Shown piece by piece: positions 26,278-36,704 of a stretch of DNA of 64,000 nt; the first letter of the stretch is position 1; each line of letters opens with the position of its first letter. The notes beneath the pieces were generated by a model. The model was not told where the DNA came from and ran no database searches. It was given only the letters and a program-made list of their open reading frames with translations. The DNA is from Picosynechococcus sp. PCC 7117 (GTDB taxonomy: Bacteria; Cyanobacteriota; Cyanobacteriia; Cyanobacteriales; MRBY01). Position numbers and translations under genes: made by a program. The stretch spans positions 434,001 through 498,000 of the forward strand of contig NZ_CP016477.1 in the NCBI RefSeq assembly GCF_001693275.1, in the 5' to 3' direction.

Positions 26278-27348
26278 CTAGCCCTCTTCGATGGCCGCCA
26301 TGAGAGATTCCGTAATATTAACCCCCCGGCGGTCGCCCCGTTGTTGGTAGAGATCCCGCGCCATTTCTAGAGCTTCGAGGGCTTCGCGGGAACGTCGCCG
26401 CCCCTGGAGGGCCACCGCAAAATTGTAAAAGGCCGCCGGATCCGTGGGGGACAATTCCGTTAGGGCGCGGTAGGCAATAATGGCGTTGATATAATCCTCG
26501 GTCTTCATCGCCGCCGATCCATATAAAGCAAAGGCTTCGCGGGATTGGGGATCGACAAAACTAGCCTGTTCATAGGCGGCGATCGCCTGGGGGAATAAAT
26601 TTTGGGTTTCGTAGATCTTGCCGACCCGAATTTGCATCGCACTGTCGCGGGTGCTGAGGCGGCGGGCTTCTTCCAGGAAGGCGATCGCCTGGTCACGATC
26701 ATTGAGACCAAACCACGTCACCGCTGCCTTAATGCGAAGTTCTGCGTCATTGGGCCGTTGGCGCAGCAAATCAGGAAACAGCACTGCCGCCTCTTGGTTC
26801 CGTCCTAATTGCAACAAACTGGTTAAACTATTTTGCAGCGCCATGGTGTTGTTGCTGTCTTTAGCCAAAACTTTACGGTACGCGACCAGAGCTTGATCGT
26901 AGTCCCCGGCCCGAAATTGCACGGTCGCTAAACCCAGACTGTAGGCCAGGTTATTCGGCTGCAGTTGGGTGGCTCGCTGGTAGGCGTTGATGGCACTGCG
27001 GTTATCGCCACTTTGGGCCAAATTAAAACCCAGGGCATTGAAAAACTCTGCATTGTCATCTTCTAATTCCGTAGCCCGGCGGTAGGCCGTCACCGCTTCT
27101 GAATAATTGCCCAGTTGAGAGAGGGCGTAACCGAAGGCACCATGGATCCGGGCGTTGTTGGCTTCTATGGTGAGAGCCTGGCGGTAATGCTGCACTGCTT
27201 GGGCAAAATTCCGATTGGTCAGCTGTTCATTTCCCTGTTCGAGGAGGGCATTGAGTTGGGGATTAGCCCAAGTGACTGAAGGGGACAATACACCGAAGGC
27301 GATCGCCACACCGCAACCCACTAACCAACGAGAGAAACGAATACCCAT
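26278..27348 (-). CDS. Secreted or periplasmic TPR-repeat protein
   Basis: About 356 aa. Starting at the ATG at 27348, the N-terminus MGIRFSRWLVGCGVAIAFGV is a classical signal peptide with cleavage likely after TWA. The rest is a chain of about eight tetratricopeptide repeats with the typical pattern A-x-YRRATELEDDNAEFFNALG and NNLAYSLGLATVQFRAGDYD. These build a protein-binding scaffold. A longer frame up to 27450 lacks a sensible signal sequence. The partner protein is unknown. Confidence 0.85.
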   Translation of the reverse strand: MGIRFSRWLVGCGVAIAFGVLSPSVTWANPQLNALLEQGNEQLTNRNFAQAVQHYRQALTIEANNARIHGAFGYALSQLGNYSEAVTAYRRATELEDDNAEFFNALGFNLAQSGDNRSAINAYQRATQLQPNNLAYSLGLATVQFRAGDYDQALVAYRKVLAKDSNNTMALQNSLTSLLQLGRNQEAAVLFPDLLRQRPNDAELRIKAAVTWFGLNDRDQAIAFLEEARRLSTRDSAMQIRVGKIYETQNLFPQAIAAYEQASFVDPQSREAFALYGSAAMKTEDYINAIIAYRALTELSPTDPAAFYNFAVALQGRRRSREALEALEMARDLYQQRGDRRGVNITESLMAAIEEG

Positions 27349-27526
27349 AGTGAACGTAACGTTTTTTTTCAAAATGACGCATCCGATTCTAGCACGCCGC
27401 AAATTATGCTGTTGTCTGGTGTCTGTTCCCCTAATTTTCAAAAAACTCAAGAAAAAAGAGGCTTAAATTCGCCCCTTGTCTCACCATCTTGCATTGGGTA
27501 AGGAATATTTGCTGCCACAAAAATGC

Positions 27527-28573
27527 TTATTCTTCTTCGGTGGTGTGGTGCTCATCCCCGAAACCCATGGAACTCATATCCAGATTTTCCCGGACTTTTT
27601 GGGTGACGATCGCCGCAACGTCCGGATTTTCCTCTAGATACTTCACTGCATTGTCGCGACCCTGGGCAATGTTATCCCCTTCGTAGCTGTACCAAGCACC
27701 TTTACGGGTAATAACTCCCGTTTGTTCAGCGAGGTCTAGCATGCAGCCCACACGAGAGATTCCTTTCCCAAAGATAATGTCAAATTCAGCAATGCGGAAC
27801 GGTGGGGCAACTTTATTTTTGGCCACCTTAACCTTGGCGCGGATGCCAAATTCCCCTTCGCTCCCTTTCTTGAGGGTTTGGATGCGTCGGATATCGAGGC
27901 GCACGGAAGCATAAAATTTAAGGGCTGTCCCGCCAGTCGTCACCTCTGGATTACCGTAACTAATGCCAATTTTTTGGCGCAATTGATTGAGGAAGATTAC
28001 TGTACAACCCGAACGCCCCATATTCCCGGCAATTTTACGGAGGGCTTTACTCATGAGACGGGCCTGGAGACCCACCTGCACATCGCCCATTTCTCCTTCG
28101 ATCTCTGCCCTGGGCACGAGGGCCGCCACCGAGTCAATCACAATCAGATCCACCGCCGCTGAGCGAACCAATTGGTCGGCAATTTCTAAAGCGGATTCGC
28201 CGTTATCGGGTTGGGCCACCAGCAGGTTTTCAATATCAACTCCCAAGGCCGCGGAATAGGTGGGATCCAGGGCATGTTCAGCGTCAATAAAGGCAGCGAC
28301 GCCACCCGCTTTTTGGACTTCGGCGATCGCATGGAGAGCAACCGTCGTTTTCCCAGAACTCTCCGGGCCGTAGATTTCCACAATTCGCCCGCGTGGGAAC
28401 CCACCCCCCATCGCCTGATCTAGGGTCAAAGCTCCACTGGGGATTGTTTCGACCTTCATCTGGGCGGCATCCCCCAACCGCATAATTGCCCCTTTACCGA
28501 AGTTGCGCTCGATTTGGTTGAGCACTAGGTTTAGGGCTTTTTCTTTGTCGGGATTATTGGTGATGGCTGACAT
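27527..28573 (-). CDS. recA: Recombinase RecA
   Basis: DNA strand-exchange ATPase of homologous recombination. The Walker A motif is [19 protein letters not shown] near residue 65, followed by [27 protein letters not shown] (Walker B) and [13 protein letters not shown] (loop region). The ATG at 28573 ([14 protein letters not shown]) is preferred over a frame extending to 28630. Length 348 aa is normal, with a short acidic tail ending [12 protein letters not shown]. Monocistronic by appearance. Confidence 0.97.
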   Translation of the reverse strand: MSAITNNPDKEKALNLVLNQIERNFGKGAIMRLGDAAQMKVETIPSGALTLDQAMGGGFPRGRIVEIYGPESSGKTTVALHAIAEVQKAGGVAAFIDAEHALDPTYSAALGVDIENLLVAQPDNGESALEIADQLVRSAAVDLIVIDSVAALVPRAEIEGEMGDVQVGLQARLMSKALRKIAGNMGRSGCTVIFLNQLRQKIGISYGNPEVTTGGTALKFYASVRLDIRRIQTLKKGSEGEFGIRAKVKVAKNKVAPPFRIAEFDIIFGKGISRVGCMLDLAEQTGVITRKGAWYSYEGDNIAQGRDNAVKYLEENPDVAAIVTQKVRENLDMSSMGFGDEHHTTEEE

Positions 28574-28741
28574 GGTTACCTCGATCGCCGTGGCGTAATG
28601 GGTCAAAGGTGATTGGGTTTCTGAGTTCAATCGTACTTATGGTATCGCAATTTTTCCGGAAAGCGACCAGAGGATTTTTACAATCCGACAAAAGGCAGAT
28701 CCAGGCGAGATTTCGGCGACAAACAACCCTCACCGGGATGA

Positions 28742-30406
28742 TTATTTGGGCTGCTGGAAGTGGTAGATAGTCTGGGTTTTGACGGGGGCCGCTTGGATAA
28801 AGGTGGGTAGCTGGGGCCAGGTCAAAAATTCACGGTCGAGTTGAATTTGTAACCCCGTCATTGGGTCATCCCCTGTGGCAATCATAAACTCCAATTCCGT
28901 GAGATCGTCCCATTGGGCAATGTCACCGAGGAGGGAGGCGATCGCCTGGAGATAGGGATGTTGCGTATCGGTGTACCAATCTGCGCGGGCTAACTTGGCC
29001 TGGTCGAAGCCTAGGTGAACGATTAACGGCGCATTGGAAAAGACCGCACTAGCAACCGGACGGGCTTCTTCTCGTACCAATAAATGTTGTTTTTGGGTCA
29101 AGTGGCGGAGCCGTTCTAAATGCTCATAGCGTTGGGTGACATTATCTTTCCCTTGCCAACGGAGGGCAATGGTCGCTAGGTGGGTTTGCAGGAGCATATG
29201 CCCCAACTTTTGGGCCTTGGTATTGAGATAACGGGTATTAAAATCATTACTCTCAATCAGAAGCGGCACCCGATCGACCACCTCTAGGCCGTAGCCCTTC
29301 AGGCCCGCAATTTTCCGGGGATTATTGGTGATTAAACGAATCGCATGGACGCCCAGGTCATTGAGCATTTGTGCCCCCATGCCGTAGTCCCGGAGATCCG
29401 CCGGAAAGCCGAGCCGTTCGTTGGCTTCTACTGTATCTAAACCCATATCCTGCAAGGAATAGGCCTTGAGTTTATTAATCAAGCCAATGCCGCGCCCTTC
29501 CTGACGTAGATAGACCACCACCCCTTGACCGGCATTTTCGATCATCTTGAGGGCGGCAATCAGTTGCATCCGACAATCACAGCGCAGGGAACCGAGGGCA
29601 TCCCCCGTTAAACATTCTGAGTGAACGCGCACCATCACAGGCTGGTCGGCAAAATTCTTCGGATCACCTTTCACAATGGCCACGTGCTCTGTGCCGTCCA
29701 TGGTGTTGCGGTAGGCATAGATTTCAAATTGACCAAACTCCGTAGGGAGCTTCGTGACGGTCTCACGGTAGACAAAGCGGTCATTTTCGAGGCGATAGGA
29801 AATCAAGTCGGCAATGCTAATAATTTTGAGGTCAAACTTTCGGGCATATTCAATCAGTTCCGGCAGCCGCGCCATGGAGCCATCGTTATTTTGAATTTCG
29901 CAAATGACCCCCGCTGGGTATAAACCAGCTAAGCGGGACAGATCCACCGCAGCTTCGGTGTGGCCAGCGCGCTTGAGGACACCACCGCTCCGGGCTCGGA
30001 GGGGGAAAATATGGCCGGGGCGATTGAGGTCTTCGGGGCAGGAGGTGGGGTCAATGGCTACCTGGATCGTGCGGGAACGGTCTTCGGCAGAAATCCCCGT
30101 GGTAACGCCCAGGCGGGGATGGGCATCAATGCTGATCGTAAAGGCGGTTTGGTTGCTGTCGGTATTTTTGTGAACCATCAAAGGCAGATCTAAGGCATCG
30201 AGGCGATCGCCGGTCATGGCCAAACAAATCAAGCCCCGTGCTTCCACGGCCATGAAGTTAATCATGTCTGGGGTGGCATGTTGGGCCGCACAGATGATGT
30301 CCCCCTCATTTTCACGATTTTCATCGTCTACGACAACGATGGCCCGTCCGGCTTTGATGTCGCCCAATGCCGCTTCAATTGAATCAAACTGCCAAGCTGT
30401 ATCCAC
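28742..30406 (-). CDS. ribBA: Bifunctional DHBP synthase / GTP cyclohydrolase II
   Basis: Riboflavin biosynthesis enzyme carrying both entry reactions. Residues 1-205 are the RibB domain ([17 protein letters not shown] near 25, [11 protein letters not shown] near 127). Residues 206-405 are RibA, with the zinc site [17 protein letters not shown] and the [13 protein letters not shown] loop. GTG start. At 554 aa it carries about 150 extra C-terminal residues (from [17 protein letters not shown]) beyond the usual 400; I know such extensions from cyanobacteria, but not their function. No FMN riboswitch was seen upstream. Confidence 0.93.
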   Translation of the reverse strand: MDTAWQFDSIEAALGDIKAGRAIVVVDDENRENEGDIICAAQHATPDMINFMAVEARGLICLAMTGDRLDALDLPLMVHKNTDSNQTAFTISIDAHPRLGVTTGISAEDRSRTIQVAIDPTSCPEDLNRPGHIFPLRARSGGVLKRAGHTEAAVDLSRLAGLYPAGVICEIQNNDGSMARLPELIEYARKFDLKIISIADLISYRLENDRFVYRETVTKLPTEFGQFEIYAYRNTMDGTEHVAIVKGDPKNFADQPVMVRVHSECLTGDALGSLRCDCRMQLIAALKMIENAGQGVVVYLRQEGRGIGLINKLKAYSLQDMGLDTVEANERLGFPADLRDYGMGAQMLNDLGVHAIRLITNNPRKIAGLKGYGLEVVDRVPLLIESNDFNTRYLNTKAQKLGHMLLQTHLATIALRWQGKDNVTQRYEHLERLRHLTQKQHLLVREEARPVASAVFSNAPLIVHLGFDQAKLARADWYTDTQHPYLQAIASLLGDIAQWDDLTELEFMIATGDDPMTGLQIQLDREFLTWPQLPTFIQAAPVKTQTIYHFQQPK

Positions 30407-30484
30407 GTATTTTCCGGTCTGCTAAATGTAATGTTTCTTTAATATTTAGTCTCTATTGTAACGTTTTGCCGGGGTCGGTGCGGC

Positions 30485-32146
30485 CTAGATAATCACTTGG
30501 GGATCCTGGTGCTTGGGCTGTTTGAGCACGGGTTTTTGCTGGAGAAGTACCGAGAAAGTGACCGTTGATCCTAAGCCTTCGCCCATACTGTAGAAAGAGA
30601 TTTTGCCGCCACAGGCTTCAACCAGTTTCTTGGAAATGGCGAGGCCCAACCCCGTACCGCCATATTTGCGGGTATGGCCACCCCGCACCTGGGAAAAATT
30701 TTGGAAGAGCTTAGATTGCATATCCAAAGCCACACCAATCCCCGTATCGATCACACTGATTTTGACCATCCCTGGAAATTGTTGGTCGTCGTGGATGACG
30801 GGTTTGAAAACTAGCTCAACATTGATCGTAATACCACCAGCATTGGTGAATTTGATCGCGTTGCCCACGAGGTTCAGGAGCACCTGAAAAAGACGCTGGT
30901 AGTCGCCGTAGAGGATGATATCGTCGTGGCTTTCGGGCACCAACATTTCCCAGGTGAGATTTTTGGTTTGTAACTGGGGCCGGGCAAAGTTATTGAGGTT
31001 ATCGAGCAGTTCCCCTAGGCTAATGGGCTGGAGATCGAGGTCGAGTTTGCCTGATTCAATTTTGGCAATGTCGAGGATATCGTTGATTAGGTTCAGCAGG
31101 TGGAGGGCACTTTCGTGGGCGGCGGCAATGAAATCTAACTCTTCGGCGCGGCCATCGGCCATTTCATCGAGGACGAGGGTCAGAAAACCGATGATGCCAT
31201 TGAGGGGGGTGCGGAGTTCGTGGGTGGTATTGGCGAGGAAGTCGTTTTTGAGGCGGGCGGCTTCGGTGGCGGCTTGGTGGAGTTGTTCAAGTTCTTGGTA
31301 GAGGGTGGCATGGGCGATCGCCGTTCCCAGTTGTTCGGCGAGCTCCTGGGCAAATTCTTGCTCAACTTCCTGCCAAATCCTGGGGCGATCGCACTGTTGC
31401 AGACAGATAAAACCATTGACACTACCTTGGTAGAGGGTAGGCAAGATAAGCACCGCTTGACTGTCGGCCAGGGCCGGGCAAAGGGTTGTTAAAGATTGGG
31501 AAACTTGAGTTTGATAAATTTCTTCGAGGACTGGGCTATCGGGCGATCGCCAACTAGCCCCAAGACAGGAGGGAACCGAGCTGCAACGATATTCTGCTTC
31601 GACCTGAAATCGGCTTTGGGTTGCATCGGCGGTCAACAATAGACAACGACTCACCTGTAAAGTTTTACCTAGGCCATTCATCGCCTCTTGACGAATCACC
31701 GTCAGGTCAAAGGTATTGCGGATCTTGCGAGCAATGCGACTGAGGGCTTTTTGATAGGACAGGGGAGAGAGGGAACTGGGGGCAACAGCCTGGGGGAAAC
31801 CCACCACCAACAGTTGGCCCGCGCCGATGGCAGTGACCAAAAGCTTGAGGGGAAAAGTCTGGTCGGCCCATTGAAAAGTACCGTCTAGGGTTTCGGGGAG
31901 GCCCCCCTGACCCACCCGTTGCAGAGCAGTTGTGTAGATGGCGTTGTCTACCGTGATCCATTGCTGAAAAATTTCTGTTGTCACCATTGCCTGGGGTTGG
32001 CAGCCAAAGGTTTCTGCCCATTGCCAAAAAAAAGCGGTACAAACCCCCATATTGTCCTGGAGCCAGATAATTTCTGCGTTGAGGGCTTGCCAATAGGCGA
32101 AGTGCTGCCGTTGATCTGCTGGTAGTTGAGGCGGAAAACAACCCAT
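30485..32146 (-). CDS. Sensor histidine kinase with PAS-like and GAF domains
   Basis: 553-aa soluble hybrid-free histidine kinase. Residues 1-110 look PAS-like (WLQDNMGVCTAFFWQWAETF). Residues 130-285 form a GAF domain (IRQEAMNGLGKTLQVSRCLL). The H-box NTTHELRTPLNGIIGF lies near residue 310 (phospho-accepting His), the N-box LLNLVGNAIKFTNAGG near 430, DTGIGVALDMQSKLF and GGTGLGLAISKKLVEACGG complete an intact ATP lobe. No membrane segments. No response regulator gene is adjacent, so the partner is unknown. Confidence 0.88.
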   Translation of the reverse strand: MGCFPPQLPADQRQHFAYWQALNAEIIWLQDNMGVCTAFFWQWAETFGCQPQAMVTTEIFQQWITVDNAIYTTALQRVGQGGLPETLDGTFQWADQTFPLKLLVTAIGAGQLLVVGFPQAVAPSSLSPLSYQKALSRIARKIRNTFDLTVIRQEAMNGLGKTLQVSRCLLLTADATQSRFQVEAEYRCSSVPSCLGASWRSPDSPVLEEIYQTQVSQSLTTLCPALADSQAVLILPTLYQGSVNGFICLQQCDRPRIWQEVEQEFAQELAEQLGTAIAHATLYQELEQLHQAATEAARLKNDFLANTTHELRTPLNGIIGFLTLVLDEMADGRAEELDFIAAAHESALHLLNLINDILDIAKIESGKLDLDLQPISLGELLDNLNNFARPQLQTKNLTWEMLVPESHDDIILYGDYQRLFQVLLNLVGNAIKFTNAGGITINVELVFKPVIHDDQQFPGMVKISVIDTGIGVALDMQSKLFQNFSQVRGGHTRKYGGTGLGLAISKKLVEACGGKISFYSMGEGLGSTVTFSVLLQQKPVLKQPKHQDPQVII

Positions 32147-32358
32147 GGAGGCATTGAGTGAATATTGTCGAGATTAAGTCCGGGTATTTGATGACTAGCC
32201 CAGGCGATCGCAATGGGATCCGCTGCGCGGTGCGCTTTTGGGAAAATCAAACCCTATTGGGGATTTTATCGGACTTTTTCTTGATGGCTGACAAAGGCCC
32301 ATTATGACTAACAATTTGGGGGGTAAAGGCCAGCTTAACAACAATATACTTACCTTTC

Positions 32359-32604
32359 TTAATCGTTCCATTCCCCCTTGGGCGGAACTGGAGGATTGCG
32401 CCGAAACCGTCGGGTGAGTTCATCATCGCGGACCCGTTCGCCCCGGAGCCACTGCTTAACGGCAGTTTCGATCACTTTGCTGGGGTCGTTAGTAAGATGT
32501 TTGATCTGATCGAGGACTTCTGGATCGATGTGAATCGAAATCTGAGTTTTTTCGGGCTGTCTTTGGGGGTCGGTGGGGTGATTTTCCATAGAAATGGCGG
32601 CCAT
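32359..32604 (-). CDS. Small ribbon-helix-helix (CopG/antitoxin-like) protein
   Basis: 81 aa. The segment EKTQISIHIDPEVLDQIKHL followed by DPSKVIETAVKQWLRGER has the beta-helix-helix spacing of RHH DNA-binding proteins. The tail is basic then proline-rich (RRFRRNPPVPPKGEW). No toxin gene lies next to it on either side. Start at 32604 or at the ATG five codons downstream (MENHPTD). Could be an orphan antitoxin or a small regulator. Confidence 0.6.
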   Translation of the reverse strand: MAAISMENHPTDPQRQPEKTQISIHIDPEVLDQIKHLTNDPSKVIETAVKQWLRGERVRDDELTRRFRRNPPVPPKGEWND

Positions 32605-32960
32605 TGGATGAGCTACATTCTATCAAAGGGTGTTTGCGTCTCTGTATCAAGGGGCTTGGGTAATTTCCCTAATCGAGGTTGTTATCTTTTGCGCCATCAC
32701 AAGCTCTCTAAGAGGATGCTAAAGACTTTTAATGTAGGGTCTGCGGAGGCGATCGCCTTTGGTTAAGACCATGATGAAGGATTCATTTGGACAGCCAAAA
32801 TTGTGACGGTTTCTTGATGGGACTGCCATTTTGTTGCCCAAAAACAAGGAACCCCTCTGGTCTGGGGGACATAGAGGGGCATCTAAACTTATTGAGTTAT
32901 TCAGTAATAACTGGACTGCCGGAGAGGTTCAATTCCGCCCTGGAGCAGTCGTTAGATTAT
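32605..32960. other. Intergenic stretch between RHH gene and speD
   Basis: 356 bp without a convincing gene. It contains one HIP1 site near 32750, the speD terminator hairpin at 32852-32879, and a second HIP1 at the speD stop. Nothing else was recognised. Confidence 0.5.
32836..32879 (-). terminator. Probable terminator of speD
   Basis: On the minus strand CCCCTCT (32879-32873 complement) pairs perfectly with AGAGGGG across a 14-base spacer, followed by TTCCTTGTTTTT. It lies about 80 bp after the speD stop. Confidence 0.55.
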
Positions 32961-33344
32961 TTAGGCGATCGCCGCAGCCATGGAGGGCACCAAAATTTCT
33001 TTGGGGAAACCGCGATCAAATTCGGTCATTTTACATTCCGTTGCCTGTAGCGCCTGCTGGAGGAATTTCATGGCTTCAACGGGTTTGCCGCGACCACAAA
33101 AGAAAAGATCAGCCGCAAAGTACCCATATTCGGGCCAGGTATGAATGGCAATGTGGGACTCAGCAAGGGTTGCGGTGGCTGTTACACCGTGGGGACTGAA
33201 TTGATGGACACAGAGATCAATTAGAGTCGCTTCTCCGGCGGCGATCGCTTCGATCATGGCCCGACGGATACCTTCGGGATCATTGAGGAGGTTCGCAGGG
33301 GAACCCCAACCATCCACCACAAGGTGAGTACCCAATTTTTTCAT
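32961..33344 (-). CDS. speD: S-adenosylmethionine decarboxylase proenzyme
   Basis: Pyruvoyl enzyme that makes decarboxylated SAM for polyamine synthesis. The ATG at 33344 gives MKKLGTHLVVDGWGSP, the family's standard start. The self-cleavage site is LAESHIAIHTWPEYGYFAAD, in which the serine becomes the pyruvoyl group and the chain splits into beta and alpha subunits; DLFFCG follows. 127 aa is the bacterial class 1B size. Divergent from clpB. Confidence 0.95.
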   Translation of the reverse strand: MKKLGTHLVVDGWGSPANLLNDPEGIRRAMIEAIAAGEATLIDLCVHQFSPHGVTATATLAESHIAIHTWPEYGYFAADLFFCGRGKPVEAMKFLQQALQATECKMTEFDRGFPKEILVPSMAAAIA

Positions 33345-33552
33345 TCTTTTTATCCTTACACTCCGAGTAAAGGGGATAAACTTTGCGTTCATATCACAAA
33401 GAAGATCTCAGTTTCAATGATTTTCTGAGGAAAATAAATCCGTATTTTTACCTAAATTTGGATCGGGGAAATTTTCGCACTGCCCCCAAGGGACAATCAG
33501 CAACTTGTTATACTGTGCTGATAAAAACCGTTAACGCCAAAACAAACTACTG

Positions 33553-36546
33553 ATGCAGCCCACCGATTCCAGCAAATTCACCGAACAAGCTTGGGATGCG
33601 ATCGTCAAGTCACAGGAGATCGCCCGTCGCTACAGACACCAAAATCTTGAGGTGGAACATCTACTCTTGTCATTGCTAGAACAGGAGCAGGAACAGGGAT
33701 TGGCCCAAACGATTTTGACCCAGACAGGTGTCGATGGGATCAGGCTCCAGCAGCAGTTAGAACGGTTTGCCCAACAACAGCCGAAACTAATGCGGGGCGA
33801 TCAGCTTTATCTTGGTCAAGGTTTAGATGTGATGTTAGACCGGGCCGAAGCCTGTCGTAACAGTTGGCAGGATGATTTTATTTCTGTTGAGCATTTGCTG
33901 GTGGGCTTTGCGGAGGATGAGCGGATTGGACGGCGATCGCTGAAAAGTTTTAACCTCGACCCCCAGGATCTCGAACTCAAGATCAAAGCCCTCAAAGGTA
34001 GCCAAAAGGTCACCGCCCAGAACCAAGAGGAAACTGGTAGCACCTATGGCGGCAGTCCCCTGAGTAAATATGGCCGCGATCTCACTGAACAGGCCAAGGA
34101 CGGCAAACTCGATCCGGTGATTGGGCGAGATGATGAGATTCGGCGCGTGATTCAGGTACTTTCTCGGCGCTCGAAAAATAATCCGGTTTTAATTGGGGAA
34201 CCAGGGGTTGGGAAAACGGCGATCGCCGAAGGTTTGGCCCAACGAATCGTCAATGGCGACGTGCCCGAATCCCTGAAAAATCGGCAGTTGATGTCCCTCG
34301 ATATGGGTTCCCTCATTGCCGGCGCAAAATACCGGGGCGAATTTGAAGCCCGTCTGCGGTCTGTGCTTAAAGAAGTGACCCAGTCCGACGGACAAATTAT
34401 TCTCTTCATTGATGAAGTCCATACCGTCGTCGGCGCAGGTTCCGCCAACGGTTCCATGGATGCCGGAAATCTCCTCAAACCGATGTTGGCACGGGGTGAA
34501 TTGCGCTGTATTGGGGCGACCACCCTCGACGAATTCCGCAAACATATCGAAAAAGATCCTGCCCTCGAACGGCGTTTCCAGCAGGTGTTAGTCCAACAGC
34601 CTACCGTCGAAGATACCGTCTCAATCCTGCGGGGCTTAAAAGAACGCTATGAACTGCACCACGGCGTCAACATTACCGACTCCGCCCTCGTTGCCGCTGC
34701 CACCCTCTCCAACCGCTACATCACCGACCGTTTTCTTCCCGATAAGGCGATCGATCTAGTAGACGAAGCTGCCGCCAAACTGAAAATGGAGATTACCTCC
34801 AAACCCGTTGAACTCGAAGCGATTGATCGTCGCCTAATGCAGCTACAAATGGAGCAGCTTTCCCTCAAAGGTGAAGAACAACTCGGCGCGACTTCCCCGG
34901 CCTATCTCGCTTCCAAGGAACGTTTAGATCGGATCGACGAAGAAATTAAAAGCCTTGAAATCCAACAGAAAGACCTTTCTTCCCAGTGGCTCGCCGAGAA
35001 AAATCTCATCGATGAAATTAATTCCCTCAAGGAAGAGGAAGAACAACTGCGTCTCCAGGTGGAACAGGCAGAACGCGCCTATGACCTCAACAAAGCGGCT
35101 CAATTGAAATATGGACGTTTAGAAGGTTTACAAGCAGAACTCAGTCAAAAAGAAGTCAAACTGCTGGAAATCCAAGCCGCCGGAGATGCCATGCTCCGGG
35201 AACAAGTTACGGAAGCTGACATTGCCGAAATTGTTGCCCGTTGGACAGGGATTCCCGTGAATCGCTTGATGGAATCCGAACGGCAAAAACTGCTGCAACT
35301 CGAAGGACATTTGCACGAGCGGGTGATCGGTCAGCAGGAAGCGGTGGAAGCGGTCTCGGCGGCAATTCGTCGTGCCAGAGCAGGGATGAAGGATCCTAGT
35401 CGTCCGATTGGTTCGTTTATGTTTATGGGGCCGACAGGGGTCGGGAAAACAGAATTAGCGCGGGCTTTAGCAGCGTTCCTCTTTGATAGTGAAGAGGCGA
35501 TGGTACGCATTGATATGTCCGAATATATGGAAAAACATGCGGTATCCCGATTAATCGGTGCGCCTCCGGGTTATGTGGGCTACGAAGAAGGAGGACAACT
35601 GTCGGAGGCGGTGCGTCGTCGTCCCTATTCGGTGGTGCTGCTGGATGAGGTGGAAAAAGCCCATAAGGATGTTTTTAATATCCTGTTGCAGGTGCTGGAT
35701 GATGGGCGGATCACCGATTCCCAAGGGCGGGTGGTGGATTTCCGCAATACGATCATTGTGATGACGAGCAATATTGGTAGTGAATTTATCCTGAGTTTGT
35801 CGGGGGATGACGCCAACTACGACAAGATGCGGGACAAAGTGACGGGGGCATTACGGAAAAATTTCCGCCCAGAATTTTTGAACCGGATTGATGAACTGAT
35901 TATTTTCCACACCCTGAAGCGGGATGAGTTGCGCGAGATTGTCAAACTGCAAATTCATCGCATTGAAAAGCTCCTGGCCGACCAAAAAATTACATTGTCG
36001 CTCACGGATGCAGCCCTCGACCATGTAGTAGAAGCAGGCTATGACCCGACCTTTGGGGCAAGACCTTTAAAACGGGCGATTCAACGGGAACTCGAAAACC
36101 CGATCGCCAATCGCATTTTAGAAACGGACTTTATGGAAGGCGATCGCATTTTAGTTGATTGCGTCGAGGGTGCCTTGGTTTTTGATCGGCAACGACCTGA
36201 ACGAGAAGTGCCAGAGGTGATTTCGGAAGAGGCGATCGCCCCAGCACCGGAAGAGCAACCCATAGAAACAGAAGAGGCATCTATAACAGAAGCAGAAATC
36301 CTTCCTGTCGTCGCACCGGATGAAATTGTGGTTGCAGAGGCTGAACTTGATGAACCCGATGATGATTGGGGTGAAGATGAGACGACTGTTTCCTTTGATG
36401 CCGAACAACCCGATGATCAATGGTTTGGTGCCGATGAGCCAGAGCAAACAGCTAATGGTTTAGAATCTCCAATCAGAGAAACTAACCCGCCAGCCTATGT
36501 TGGCGCGGATTCCGATTCAGAGGAAAACTGGTTAGATTCTATCTAG
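33553..36546 (+). CDS. clpB: ATP-dependent disaggregase ClpB with acidic C-terminal extension
   Basis: Hsp100 chaperone that rescues aggregated proteins with DnaK. Residues 1-150 are the Clp N-domain. NBD1 has the Walker [18 protein letters not shown] near 218 and [15 protein letters not shown]. The coiled-coil middle domain spans about 410-530. NBD2 has [17 protein letters not shown] near 622 and [16 protein letters not shown]. The usual end is reached near residue 870 ([12 protein letters not shown]). A further 125 residues follow, rich in Glu, Asp, Pro and Ala, with three acidic tryptophan motifs ([23 protein letters not shown]). At 997 aa it is clearly longer than most ClpB. No CIRCE element was seen upstream; TATACT at 33509-33514 is a possible -10 box. 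Confidence 0.95.
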   Translation: MQPTDSSKFTEQAWDAIVKSQEIARRYRHQNLEVEHLLLSLLEQEQEQGLAQTILTQTGVDGIRLQQQLERFAQQQPKLMRGDQLYLGQGLDVMLDRAEACRNSWQDDFISVEHLLVGFAEDERIGRRSLKSFNLDPQDLELKIKALKGSQKVTAQNQEETGSTYGGSPLSKYGRDLTEQAKDGKLDPVIGRDDEIRRVIQVLSRRSKNNPVLIGEPGVGKTAIAEGLAQRIVNGDVPESLKNRQLMSLDMGSLIAGAKYRGEFEARLRSVLKEVTQSDGQIILFIDEVHTVVGAGSANGSMDAGNLLKPMLARGELRCIGATTLDEFRKHIEKDPALERRFQQVLVQQPTVEDTVSILRGLKERYELHHGVNITDSALVAAATLSNRYITDRFLPDKAIDLVDEAAAKLKMEITSKPVELEAIDRRLMQLQMEQLSLKGEEQLGATSPAYLASKERLDRIDEEIKSLEIQQKDLSSQWLAEKNLIDEINSLKEEEEQLRLQVEQAERAYDLNKAAQLKYGRLEGLQAELSQKEVKLLEIQAAGDAMLREQVTEADIAEIVARWTGIPVNRLMESERQKLLQLEGHLHERVIGQQEAVEAVSAAIRRARAGMKDPSRPIGSFMFMGPTGVGKTELARALAAFLFDSEEAMVRIDMSEYMEKHAVSRLIGAPPGYVGYEEGGQLSEAVRRRPYSVVLLDEVEKAHKDVFNILLQVLDDGRITDSQGRVVDFRNTIIVMTSNIGSEFILSLSGDDANYDKMRDKVTGALRKNFRPEFLNRIDELIIFHTLKRDELREIVKLQIHRIEKLLADQKITLSLTDAALDHVVEAGYDPTFGARPLKRAIQRELENPIANRILETDFMEGDRILVDCVEGALVFDRQRPEREVPEVISEEAIAPAPEEQPIETEEASITEAEILPVVAPDEIVVAEAELDEPDDDWGEDETTVSFDAEQPDDQWFGADEPEQTANGLESPIRETNPPAYVGADSDSEENWLDSI

Positions 36547-36704
36547 GTGTTGAAGCAAAAGGATAATGTCAAGCTCGAATTATTCTTGGGCGTTATGTAC
36601 AAAGAAATACTTTGTAACTTGCTAAAGTTATCCTTCTAAAATTTATAAAACTTCAAAAAAACTGGTATCCACATAGGAGATAATGGGCGAAGAAACACAA
36701 TGTT

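Noticed and set aside
30407-30484. FMN riboswitch before ribBA
   Set aside because: The gap is only 78 bp and lacks the conserved RFN helices.
33393-33552. Possible CIRCE heat-shock element before clpB
   Set aside because: No TTAGCACTC-N9-GAGTGCTAA inverted repeat; only TTCGCACTG-like similarity on one side.
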